This document shows, piece by piece, positions 1 through 7,900 of a stretch of DNA of 18,911 nucleotides. The translations under genes and the position numbers were made by a program. Position 1 is the first letter of the stretch; each line of letters opens with the position of its first letter. Below the pieces are notes generated by a model, which ran no database searches, was not told the origin of the DNA, and saw only the letters and a list, made by a program, of their open reading frames with translations. Source of the stretch: Thermococcus sp. (GTDB taxonomy: Archaea > Methanobacteriota_B > Thermococci > Thermococcales > Thermococcaceae); contig JALSNG010000018.1 in the NCBI GenBank assembly GCA_026987155.1, positions 1 to 18,911 of the forward strand, written 5' to 3'.

Positions 1-701
1 CTGAAGTTTACTGGAGCTTCGTCGAAACAGTCAGGGGATTGGCAGACGCCGCTAAGGCCTTTGGCCTGGCCTACGTCAGCGGGAACGTCAGCTTCTACAA
101 CGAAATCGCTGGAAGGCCGATAAAGCCGACCCCTGTTGTGGCAGGCATCGGAAAAGTCAAGCTTGAAGAGATTCCTGCGGGAGAGTTTGAGGAGGGCCTT
201 CTCATTGGGGTGGTCGGCATTACAAGGCCCGAACTCGGCGGCTCAGAGTTCTACAGGGCCTTCGGGATTGAGGGCGGCTTTGCTCCCCGTGTAGACCTTG
301 AGGCAGAGAGGGCCAACGCCGAGGGAATCCTGACGGCAATAAAGAAGGGTCTCGTTAGGGCGGTACACGACGTTAGCAGGGGAGGAATAGCGGTGGCTCT
401 GGTGGAGATGGCCGTGGCTGGTAGAACGGGCTTTACAGTTGATATGGCCAGAATCCCCTCCGAAACCTCTAACCCAATTGAAACGGCTTTCAGCGAGAGC
501 CACGGGCGTTACATCGTTGCCTTCCCTGAGGAGAGCCTTGAGGAACTCAAGTCCTTATTCAGGCACTTCGCGGTAATTGGCCGGGCCGGGGGAAAGGAGG
601 TAACCTTCCTCTGGAACGGGAAGGAGCTCCTCAGGAAGCCCGTGTCGGAACTTAAAGAGGTTCACGAGTCCCTGCCCAAGCTGATGGGTGAGGAGGAATG
701 A
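1..701 (+). CDS. purL: Phosphoribosylformylglycinamidine synthase subunit PurL, 3' part
   Basis: This is the C-terminal part of PurL, which uses ATP and ammonia from the PurQ glutaminase to turn FGAR into FGAM in cytoplasmic purine synthesis. The reading frame is open to the window edge (first full codon at base 3), so the start lies outside; the first in-frame TTG at 39 is internal. Seen directly: the PurL motif SGNVSFYNE shortly after the window start, and HDVSRGGIAVAL, the glycine-rich signature of the AIRS/PurM C-terminal domain. The end matches a full-length C-terminus. The stop overlaps the purP start (ATGA, 698-701), so the two are probably co-translated. Identity is near certain. The size of the missing part and the neighbours upstream cannot be seen. 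Confidence 0.95.
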   Translation, partial: EVYWSFVETVRGLADAAKAFGLAYVSGNVSFYNEIAGRPIKPTPVVAGIGKVKLEEIPAGEFEEGLLIGVVGITRPELGGSEFYRAFGIEGGFAPRVDLEAERANAEGILTAIKKGLVRAVHDVSRGGIAVALVEMAVAGRTGFTVDMARIPSETSNPIETAFSESHGRYIVAFPEESLEELKSLFRHFAVIGRAGGKEVTFLWNGKELLRKPVSELKEVHESLPKLMGEEE

Positions 702-1693
702 GAATAGCGACCTACGCTTCACACTCGGCCCTTCAGATTTTGAAGGGGGCAAAGCAGGAAAGTTTTGAGACGGTTGCCTTTGGAAAGGCCAGAGCTAAGC
801 CGCTCTACACCAGGTACTTCCCGGTGGCAGACTACTTCATCGAGGGGACCTATCCCGAGGAGAAGCTCCTCGAGCTCGACGCTGTGGTGATTCCAACTGG
901 TTCTTTCGTGGCCCATCTCGGCATCGAGCTGGTGGAGAAGATGAAAGTGCCCTACTACGGAAACAAAGCCGCCCTCAGGTGGGAGAGCGACCGCTCACTG
1001 GAGAGGAGGTGGCTCGAGAAGGCGAAACTTCGCCTCCCGAGGGTTTACGAGGATCCAGACGACATAGACGGGCCTGTAATAGTCAAGCCCTTTGGTGCCA
1101 AGGGTGGAAGGGGCTACTTTTTAGCCAAGAGCCCCGAGGACTTCTGGAAGAAAGCCGAGAGGCTCGGCATTAAGGACAAGGAGGAGTTGAGCGGAATCCA
1201 GATTCAGGAGTACGTCCTCGGCGTTCCCGTTTATCCCCACTATTTCTACTCGAAGCTCAACCGCGAGCTGGAGCTGATGAGCATAGACAGGCGTTACGAG
1301 TCAAACGCCGACGCGATAGGAAGGATTCCAGCCAAAGAGCAGCGCGACCTCGAGATAAGCACCAACTACACGGTGATTGGAAACATCCCGCTCGTCCTGA
1401 GGGAGAGCCTGCTGATGGACGTCATCGAAGCAGGAGAAGGGGTTGTGAAAGCGGCGGAGGAGCTCATGGGCGGTCTCTGGGGGCCGTTCTGCCTTGAGGG
1501 TGTCTTCACCGAGGAGCTTGAGTTCGTCGTCTTCGAAATCTCTGCCAGGATAGTTGCCGGGACGAATCCATTCGTCCATGGTTCGCCCTACAGCTGGCTT
1601 CGTTATGATAAGCCCGTCAGCACTGGGAGGAGAATCGCCATGGAACTGAAGCAAGCTGAGGACGAGGAAAGGCTCGACGAGATTTTAACTTGA
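698..1693 (+). CDS. purP: FAICAR synthetase PurP (formate-dependent, ATP-grasp)
   Basis: PurP makes FAICAR from AICAR, formate and ATP. It is the archaeal replacement for the folate-dependent transformylase half of PurH. The product has 331 residues, normal for the family. It begins MRIATYASHSALQILKGAK; the HSAL(Q/D)I segment near residue 9 is typical of the PurP N-terminal domain. The ATP-grasp part follows, with a P-VIVKPFGAKGGRGYF lysine/glycine-rich loop near residues 126-142 and a late FEISARIVAGTNPF segment carrying the usual acidic and asparagine metal-site residues. The start is set by the ATGA overlap with purL and by GGTGAGGAGGA just upstream. It belongs to the same purine run as purL. 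A second PurP paralogue is common in Thermococcales, so which of the two this is cannot be told from the window. Confidence 0.95.
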   Translation: MRIATYASHSALQILKGAKQESFETVAFGKARAKPLYTRYFPVADYFIEGTYPEEKLLELDAVVIPTGSFVAHLGIELVEKMKVPYYGNKAALRWESDRSLERRWLEKAKLRLPRVYEDPDDIDGPVIVKPFGAKGGRGYFLAKSPEDFWKKAERLGIKDKEELSGIQIQEYVLGVPVYPHYFYSKLNRELELMSIDRRYESNADAIGRIPAKEQRDLEISTNYTVIGNIPLVLRESLLMDVIEAGEGVVKAAEELMGGLWGPFCLEGVFTEELEFVVFEISARIVAGTNPFVHGSPYSWLRYDKPVSTGRRIAMELKQAEDEERLDEILT

Positions 1694-1718
1694 ACCTGTT
1701 TAATTTTCGCCCGGATAG

Positions 1719-1729
1719 GTTTATAAATT
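1719..1729 (+). promoter_or_regulatory. TATA box of guaAB
   Basis: TTTATAAATT starts at 1720, about 40 bases before the preferred guaAB ATG at 1762. A start of transcription about 25 bases after the box centre would fall near 1749, just ahead of the AGGTGGTG ribosome site (1751-1758). It shows that guaAB need not depend on the purL-purP transcript, and it rules out the in-frame TTG at 1690 as the main start. Confidence 0.7.
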
Positions 1730-1761
1730 ATCACTCGCATGTTGGCAAAAAGGTGGTGCCT

Positions 1762-2685
1762 ATGTGGGAGGAGTTCATTAAAGAGAAGGTCGAGGAGATT
1801 AGGGAAACGGTCGGCGATGGTAGGGCGATAATAGCTTTAAGTGGTGGTGTTGACAGCTCAACTGCCGCGATACTCGCTCACAAAGCAATAGGCGATAAGC
1901 TCCACGCGGTTTTTGTGAACACAGGCTTCATGAGGAAGAACGAGCCGGAATTCGTCGTCAAAACATTCCACGACGAGTTCGGTCTCAATTTACATTACGT
2001 CGATGCCAGCGAGCGCTTTTTCGATGCCCTCAAAGGTGTCACAGACCCCGAGGAGAAGAGGAAGATAATCGGCAGGGTCTTCATCGAGGTGTTTGAGGAA
2101 ATCGCGAGGGAAATTAACGCTGATTTCCTAATCCAGGGAACGATAGCCCCGGACTGGATCGAGAGCAGGGGCAAAATCAAGAGCCACCACAACGTCGGTG
2201 GCCTTCCAGAGAGGCTCAACCTCAAGCTCATCGAGCCCCTCAGAGACCTCTACAAGGACGAGGTTAGAGAGCTGGCGAAGGAGCTTGGATTACCAGAGAA
2301 GATATACAACAGAATGCCCTTCCCAGGGCCGGGGTTGGCTGTGAGAGTTCTCGGGAAGGTTACCCCGGAGAAGATAGCAATAGTCAGGGAAGCCAACGCC
2401 ATAGTCGAGGAAGAGATAGCTAAGGCCGGTTTAAGGCCGTGGCAGGCCTTCGCCGTTCTGCTCGGTGTCAAGACCGTTGGTGTCCAGGGCGACATAAGGG
2501 CCTACAAGGAAACGGTCGCTGTTAGAATCGTTGAGAGCCTCGACGGAATGACCGCAAATGCCATGAACGTCCCCTTCGAGGTCCTCCAGAGGATAGCGTT
2601 CCGTATCACAAGCGAGATTCCAGAGGTTGGAAGAGTTCTATACGACGTCACCAACAAGCCCCCGGCAACGATTGAGTTCGAGTGA
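1762..2685 (+). CDS. guaAB: GMP synthase subunit B (ATP pyrophosphatase)
   Basis: This is the synthetase subunit of two-part archaeal GMP synthase. It adenylates XMP and replaces the adenylate with ammonia supplied by the GuaAA glutaminase. The 307-residue product carries the PP-loop SGGVDSS at residues 27-33, the downstream FVNTGFMRKNE segment, and the C-terminal dimerisation domain with PFPGPGLAVR and the closing NKPPATIEFE, all standard for GuaA synthetase domains. I chose ATG 1762 over in-frame TTG 1690 because a TATA box lies between them and a ribosome site precedes 1762. Its partner guaAA is normally adjacent in Thermococcales as I recall; here 672 bases holding a toxin-antitoxin pair separate them. 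Confidence 0.95.
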   Translation: MWEEFIKEKVEEIRETVGDGRAIIALSGGVDSSTAAILAHKAIGDKLHAVFVNTGFMRKNEPEFVVKTFHDEFGLNLHYVDASERFFDALKGVTDPEEKRKIIGRVFIEVFEEIAREINADFLIQGTIAPDWIESRGKIKSHHNVGGLPERLNLKLIEPLRDLYKDEVRELAKELGLPEKIYNRMPFPGPGLAVRVLGKVTPEKIAIVREANAIVEEEIAKAGLRPWQAFAVLLGVKTVGVQGDIRAYKETVAVRIVESLDGMTANAMNVPFEVLQRIAFRITSEIPEVGRVLYDVTNKPPATIEFE

Positions 2686-2696
2686 AAGCTTATTTA
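2684..2696 (+). promoter_or_regulatory. Probable promoter of the antitoxin-toxin-guaAA genes
   Basis: GAAAG followed by CTTATTTA looks like an archaeal BRE plus TATA box and begins within the guaAB stop. A transcript start about 25 bases later (near 2718) would leave a very short leader before ATG 2727, with GGTGAG at 2718-2723. If real, it drives the toxin pair and possibly guaAA. The match is moderate. Confidence 0.5.
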
Positions 2697-2726
2697 CCTT
2701 CGCTTCCAATTTTAAACGGTGAGAGC

Positions 2727-2921
2727 ATGGGGGAAATTATCGAGGTGGTTTACGAAAACGGTGTGTTAAGACCCCTCAAGCCCCTCAAGCTGAAGGAGGG
2801 ACAGAGGCTCAGGGTGAGGATTCTGAGTACCGGGCTGTCTGGATTCATCAAGAGCCTCGAGGGAGAACTTGAAAGACCAGAGGAGGACCCCCTGGAACTC
2901 CTGACAAGGGTGAGGGAGTAG
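2727..2921 (+). CDS. DUF104/AF2212-type antitoxin
   Basis: A 64-residue acidic protein beginning MGEIIEVVYENGVLRPLKPL. The pattern 'I-x-V-x-Y-E-x-G-V-L-(R/K)-P-L-x-x-(L/V)-x-L-x-E-G' marks the DUF104 (AF2212-like) antitoxins, which form a small beta-barrel-like N-terminal domain and pair with PIN-domain toxins in many archaea. The C-terminal 30 residues are charged and probably wrap the toxin. The start at 2727 is set by GGTGAG three bases upstream; an in-frame opening from 2682 lies inside the guaAB end. The stop is 2 bases before the toxin ATG, as expected for co-expression. Whether it also represses its own promoter is unknown; this family is not a clear DNA binder. Confidence 0.85.
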   Translation: MGEIIEVVYENGVLRPLKPLKLKEGQRLRVRILSTGLSGFIKSLEGELERPEEDPLELLTRVRE

Positions 2922-2923
2922 TC

Positions 2924-3361
2924 ATGAGGTTCGTCGTTGACGCTTCCCTACTCATTGACGCTTTCTCCAAATTTGACGAGGAACGGCGAAGGCTTGCGCT
3001 GAAGGTCTTTGAAGCGATTGAAGGCCACGAGATCTACGTTCCCAAAATATGCGTAATCGAATTTGTAAACGTCCTGTCCAGGTTTACACCGGAGGAAAAG
3101 GTCAGAGAGTTCCTGGGGGTTTTCGATTTCTTTAACCTGGTTGGGGAAAGTGAGTTCTTTGATGAGGCCGTTGAACTGGCCTTCAGGCTTCATTCGAGGG
3201 CGGCTGACACTTACTACATTTCAACTGCGATGATTGTTGGAGGCGTTCTGTTGACCAACGATAGGAGAATGGCAGAGAATGCCCGGAGTTCAGGTGTTGA
3301 TGTGTATTACATCCTCAAAGAATCCGATGCCTTCTTCAAACTCCTGGAGGTGGGTGAATGA
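2924..3361 (+). CDS. PIN-domain toxin (VapC-like ribonuclease)
   Basis: This 145-residue protein has the length and acidic layout of VapC toxins, which are magnesium-dependent RNases usually held inactive by their antitoxin. Visible catalytic-site residues are D6 in VVDASLLID, E46 in CVIEFVNV, D95 in AADTYYI and D113 in LLTNDRRM, so the active site looks intact. It starts 2 bases after the antitoxin stop, and its own stop overlaps the guaAA start (ATGA at 3358-3361). Translation of guaAA is therefore probably coupled to that of the toxin. The RNA target cannot be read from the sequence. Confidence 0.9.
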   Translation: MRFVVDASLLIDAFSKFDEERRRLALKVFEAIEGHEIYVPKICVIEFVNVLSRFTPEEKVREFLGVFDFFNLVGESEFFDEAVELAFRLHSRAADTYYISTAMIVGGVLLTNDRRMAENARSSGVDVYYILKESDAFFKLLEVGE

Positions 3362-3924
3362 TAGTCATAATGGACAACGGGGGCCAATATGTCCACAGGA
3401 TTTGGAGGACTCTGAGATACCTCGGCGCCGAGGCGAAGATAATCCCCAACACGACGCCGCTTGAGGAAATAAAAGCCATGAATCCGAAGGGAATAATCTT
3501 CTCTGGCGGTCCGGACATCAATAAAACGGGCAACTGCTCGGCAATACTTGAGCACTACGAGGAGTTCAACGTTCCAATATTGGGAATATGCCTTGGCCAC
3601 CAGCTCATAGCGAAGCACTTCGGCGGAGAGGTAGGAAGGGGCGATAAAGCGGAATACAGCCTTGTTGAGATAGAAATAATCGAAGAAAACGACATCTTCG
3701 CAGGCCTTCCGAAGAGGCTCAAAGTGTGGGAAAGCCACATGGACGAGGTGAAAGAATTGCCCCCCAACTTCAGGCTCTTGGCTAAGAGCGAGACCTGTCC
3801 GGTTGAGGCCATGAAGCACGGAAGTCTTCCCATCTACGGTGTCCAGTTTCATCCTGAGGTTGCCCACACTGAGCATGGGGCTGAGATATACCGCAACTTC
3901 GCCAGGGTTTGTGGGGAAATTTAG
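3358..3924 (+). CDS. guaAA: GMP synthase subunit A (glutamine amidotransferase)
   Basis: This is the class I glutaminase subunit of archaeal GMP synthase, which releases ammonia from glutamine for GuaAB. The product has 188 residues, the usual size. The catalytic triad is visible: C78 in GICLGHQ, H165 and E167 in GVQFHPEV. The oxyanion-loop segment FSGGPD lies at residues 48-53. The start overlaps the toxin stop and has a strong GGAGGTGGGTGA site. No separate promoter is evident, so expression probably comes from the promoter near 2690 or from guaAB read-through. Confidence 0.96.
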   Translation: MIVIMDNGGQYVHRIWRTLRYLGAEAKIIPNTTPLEEIKAMNPKGIIFSGGPDINKTGNCSAILEHYEEFNVPILGICLGHQLIAKHFGGEVGRGDKAEYSLVEIEIIEENDIFAGLPKRLKVWESHMDEVKELPPNFRLLAKSETCPVEAMKHGSLPIYGVQFHPEVAHTEHGAEIYRNFARVCGEI

Positions 3925-3939
3925 ACACCCCATCCTGGC

Positions 3940-3957
3940 AAAAAATTTTAAAAAAAG
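3940..3957 (+). promoter_or_regulatory. Possible TATA region of the 91-residue gene
   Basis: An A/T-only stretch (AAAAAATTTTAAAAAAA) lies 25-45 bases before TTG 3983. Its TTTTAAAA core could act as a TATA box with a very short leader. The sequence is low in complexity, so the call is weak. Confidence 0.4.
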
Positions 3958-3982
3958 AGAGGTTACTAACAACGGTGAGATT

Positions 3983-4258
3983 TTGGGGCATACCATCTAC
4001 TATAAAGTCTCGATTGTTAGGTGGGAGGAATTCACCACCTTCCTGAACCGAGTAGTGGCGGGAATTGGGTACAGCATAATGGAAAGAAAGGACACCATAA
4101 CAATAGACCCGGGGTGTGCATCTATCGAGAGGCTGACGATCCCCAGGAAAGGTGAGGGGTTCGTTAAAACAAACCTCAGAGAACCATTCCACTCAATTTA
4201 CCTGCTGATCCTCTACTCTGCATCTTCCTTTGGGTTCGTTTTGGTGTGGGAAGACTGA
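3983..4258 (+). CDS. Conserved-looking hypothetical protein, 91 residues
   Basis: I do not recognise a named family. The protein reads as a real, compact soluble domain: it opens with GHTIYYKVSIVRWEEF and ends with HSIYLLILYSASSFGFVLVWED, a beta/alpha-beta pattern like that of small Thermococcales proteins I recall as 'hypothetical'. I chose the TTG at 3983 because GGTGAG sits three bases upstream (3974-3979) and an A/T-rich promoter precedes it. In-frame codons further upstream run inside guaAA. The last 46 bases overlap the end of the convergent DUF2101 gene. The region is free of frame breaks, but the coding call rests on composition, ribosome site and promoter only. Confidence 0.65.
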   Translation: MGHTIYYKVSIVRWEEFTTFLNRVVAGIGYSIMERKDTITIDPGCASIERLTIPRKGEGFVKTNLREPFHSIYLLILYSASSFGFVLVWED

Positions 4259-4965
4259 GGGAGGTAAACCTCAATTATCCTTACCGGGATTGCCCCGCGT
4301 AATTTTCTGTCTTCCACGAGGAGTTTTACGATTCGCCCTGGTTCCGCCTCGGGAACTTTTTCCACCCAGTAATAACCAGGTTTTACATTGGCGGCAATGT
4401 CGTCATGGGCAAAGACCCTAACGAGGTTGTTCTTTACATCTTCAACGATTCCGTAGGTGTGGTCTCTGCCGTACCTCCCTTTAAAGTACCAGCGGAAGGC
4501 GAGAACCACTAACAACACCCCGAATAAATAGACGTAATAATAGGTCACTTCCCCAGTAATAGCCCTGAGCAACCCGTAACCCAAGAACGCTCCAAAGGAG
4601 ATTGCCCCAATGCCGTAATAAAACACCCTGTAAGGCAACGGGTCAATGAAGAAATTCCCGTATTTCCCAAAGATGAAACGCAGGAGGAGGAAGTAGGCCC
4701 CACCCGCTAAAACCAAGAGGAGCGGATTGGCCCTGATCAGCAAAAATGTGAGGTTGACCGCGAGATAACCCAAAAGAACAAGTTGGAGGGAGAGGCTCAG
4801 GTACTCATGGGGGGTCATCCCTTTAACAAACCTCCTAAGAAATGAAAAAACTGGGGGTTCTTCCTGTACACTCGGAGCCAAGATTTCCCTCAAACATCTC
4901 CACACTGTGGAAGTTGCAGATTCCACGGCTTCACCGAGGCGATAAAGGAAGTCTTCTATCGTCAC
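4213..4965 (-). CDS. DUF2101 family membrane protein, four predicted helices
   Basis: A 250-residue integral membrane protein that resembles DUF2101, a Thermococcales family of unknown function. The layout is a soluble amphipathic N-terminus (about 1-55), hydrophobic segments near 60-77, 80-99, 113-133 and 140-159, then a soluble beta-rich tail (about 165-235, containing RDHTYGIVEDVKNNLVRVF) that resembles a small OB/NfeD-like barrel. I chose the GTG at 4965 because GATGGGGGTG precedes it by five bases; an earlier in-frame ATG at 5007 would overlap the upstream gene. It follows the 1060-residue surface protein by 13 bases and is the only polytopic protein in the pilin unit, so a role in anchoring or exporting those proteins is possible. 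Its C-terminus is hydrophilic and overlaps the convergent gene. Confidence 0.8.
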   Translation of the reverse strand: MTIEDFLYRLGEAVESATSTVWRCLREILAPSVQEEPPVFSFLRRFVKGMTPHEYLSLSLQLVLLGYLAVNLTFLLIRANPLLLVLAGGAYFLLLRFIFGKYGNFFIDPLPYRVFYYGIGAISFGAFLGYGLLRAITGEVTYYYVYLFGVLLVVLAFRWYFKGRYGRDHTYGIVEDVKNNLVRVFAHDDIAANVKPGYYWVEKVPEAEPGRIVKLLVEDRKLRGAIPVRIIEVYLPQSSHTKTNPKEDAE

Positions 4966-4978
4966 TGTTCCACCCCCA

Positions 4979-7900
4979 TCATCCGCTGTACCCATAGAGA
5001 AGATCACGGTAATACGCGTTCCCGAAGATCTGCCTCGCCGTCTCGGGATCCAAGTAAAACTTGATAGCCCTTAGATCTTCAGAGGGAATCCCTCCCCAAG
5101 ATATTCCCCAGACAGGATAACCCTTGGGTTCAACTGCATTGGAGAAGTAGTGAGGCAGGAAGTAATAGTCTGCACTGCTCGTGTTGTCGGGAGTTAGCCC
5201 AAGAGTGCTAAACAGATTGGCGAGCTTGGGATCGTACTCCCCACTCGGTATTAGGAAGCTAACGAGGCCTATGGGATAGTATTCCCCTTTATATTTGTAT
5301 CCAAGTTCATCCTGAAGTTTCCTGCTCAGGTCTATGTACCCCTGCTTTGGCCTGGGATTACCCTCAAGCCTGTCAAAGAAGGATAGCCCGCCGTATACAC
5401 CAAAATATCTCCACTTCTTCAAACAGTCCACAAGCGGCTGAATGTCGTATACCCTGGCATTGGCGGTACGAGTAGATGGACGGTTTTCCGGGGGCGAAAA
5501 CACCACGGAGCCTCCTGAATAGCTAACGTATGGGTAAGGGGCCAGCACTATCCAACTGAAATATGCATCGTTCCCTTCGTTGTCGAGGGCGACAGATACG
5601 TTAAACATCCGGGATGACTGTCCCCCCAACCTTGTCGAGCTCTCGATTGGACTGAAGGTGGCATTCGGATTGTATGTGAACCCAAGTTTCGTTAACTCCG
5701 ACCCGGATATAAACCTAACCTCGTACCTGCTCTCCACGCCCTTGTACCCAGTTGTTGAAGTACCACTGCCAACGACCCTACTCCAGTTTGAAAGAATAAC
5801 AAGCCAGTCGTTTCCATTCTCTGTTATGTCGGGATGTCCAGGATTGTCATCGAGGAACTGAAAACTGCTTACGGAGGATCCCTTCTTTTCAAACACCTCT
5901 GTGGAGAGCTTATTGAGATCAAGATACTTCCTAACGTACACGAAGTCGTATTCACTTGGGCCCTTATAGAACTGGCCAAGACCTATGGCAGTATCACTTT
6001 CTGCGGGATAATCCGAATAATAACTGACCTCCCTCGTGTTTCCGCTCCACGTACCCGTGAACGGCCCGGTCGTGTTCTGGTAGGTTATGAAATCGGCGTA
6101 ATGATCACCCCGCCAGTCGTACCAGTCTTCGACCGCTATCTCAACATGGGTCCAAGTGTTTTTCAAATAACTGCCACCCCATTCCAAATAATTATACATT
6201 CCTGACGCCAAACTCACCTCATCCAATCTGCCCCACTGCCCAATAACGTGCTCCCCATACCCCGAGCCCCCCGTTATATACCACATCCAGAGGGGGCGGT
6301 TTTTCATTAGCACCTTCATTCCAACCACATAGGAGCTATACGGAAACGTCTTCTTGCTCCACATCCAAACATCGAGGGTATACCTATTGTTATCCCCATA
6401 AAGGTATAGAATTCCGTCTCTTACAGAGTATCTTCCTCTTCCCCTATTCATTCTCACATTCCACTTTGAGGTGTTAAGGGAAGCCCCCCTAAAGTCATCA
6501 AAGAACAAAAATACCTCGTTTCCGTTCCCCCGTGTCATGGTTCCCGTGTTGTACTTAATGTAGTACGTCCCCGGCAGGTTACCCCTTACCCATATCAAAG
6601 CGCCCTTATCATTCCAGTACTCAATCCAGAAGGGAACGGGCTGGGTGAAGCCTGAATCGGAATAAACTTCTATCTCCGCCCGATTTGATGAGTCGTGATT
6701 TACTATGCGTGCTACGCTCGAGTTCAGATATATCGGTATCTGGACGTCAGTAACAGCCCGAGGGTAAGATACGTTTACCATAAGGTAGCCTGCCGATTCG
6801 GATGGCCAACTTATAGAAATTCCCCCATCAAAGTCAGTTGTATTTGACTCAGCCTTCAGAGCATACCTCAGGAAGAAAGAACCGAAGGGGATATCTGTAA
6901 ACACTGGCACTTCCTTTTTAGATCCCCCTGACACTGCCACATTCTGCTTGTAGTATGGAAATATCCATATCGTCCCCCGGCTCTCAAAGGAGGGATCACC
7001 GGAGTAATAGATGTAATAGTCCCTCGTAAGACTCGTCTTAATCCACAGGAGTATCCTGTCGTTATCCCAGTGCTCTATCCAGTAGCCCACTGGGTTGCAG
7101 GATGAGTCATAGATCCTGAGTGAAGCCTCACTACCGCTGTGAGCTGCACTTCCAAAGGAAGAGGCAACGGAGGCAGTATCAAAGACGAGCAGTACAAGAC
7201 TGTTCGAAGGTGTGCCCGGAGGCAGGGTCATCCGCACCTTCTTCTCAAATCTACCGTCGCACCATGAGGGACCAGACGAAGTCAAGTTTGCTACTATGAC
7301 TCCCCTGTCACCTTCTTTGAGAATCACGTCCTGCGGTGAAACCCTGGAGCCACCCACCGTTAGATTAGTTATTGATACGGAACCGTTGGTACTCCATATT
7401 CTGAGGGCATTATATTTGAAGTTCTCCCCGAAGACTCCCGCACTTGTAGTCCCGTTGCCGGAGCCGTTGGCAACAGTGAATGGCCCCGTGAATTGTGGAA
7501 ACGCATAGCCACAAGCCTGTATTGAACGGTGGTACCTGCCGCCCGTGGTAACCGCGTAGTAGGGATCCTCCAAATCAGTGATGGTTATTATCGAGTACAC
7601 ATACCCTTTCCTGGGAATAGGACCAGTGTATATGACTTTACCGGAGAGGTCCCTAACAGTGATGTTTGTCAATCTTGCCTTTATTACTATATGAAATGAG
7701 TCAAGCGGAGCAACTGTTATGTCAGCATGGGATATTATCTCCGAAACATCTGGCCTGAGAACATACCCCTGCTTCCGCAAAAGAGTGGAGATGTTACCCC
7801 ACCAACCACTCAGTGTCTGGTTCTTCATGATTCTACGGACGTCAGGGCTGGCATATAACGGGTTGTTATGATCCCCAAGGAGCAGATCCTTCATGGTTGT

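Noticed and set aside
1690..1761. TTG at 1690 as the guaAB start
   Set aside because: A TATA box at 1720-1729 lies between it and the ATG at 1762. The ATG has a ribosome site and gives the usual family length.
3901..3982. A small RNA gene (C/D box type) between guaAA and the 91-residue gene
   Set aside because: No paired C and D boxes with guide-length spacing were seen; the A/T-rich part is better explained as a promoter.
3307..3996. Open minus-strand frame of about 229 codons opposite guaAA and the toxin end
   Set aside because: It mirrors guaAA, which has an intact catalytic triad. The antisense product has no recognisable fold and spans a gene junction.
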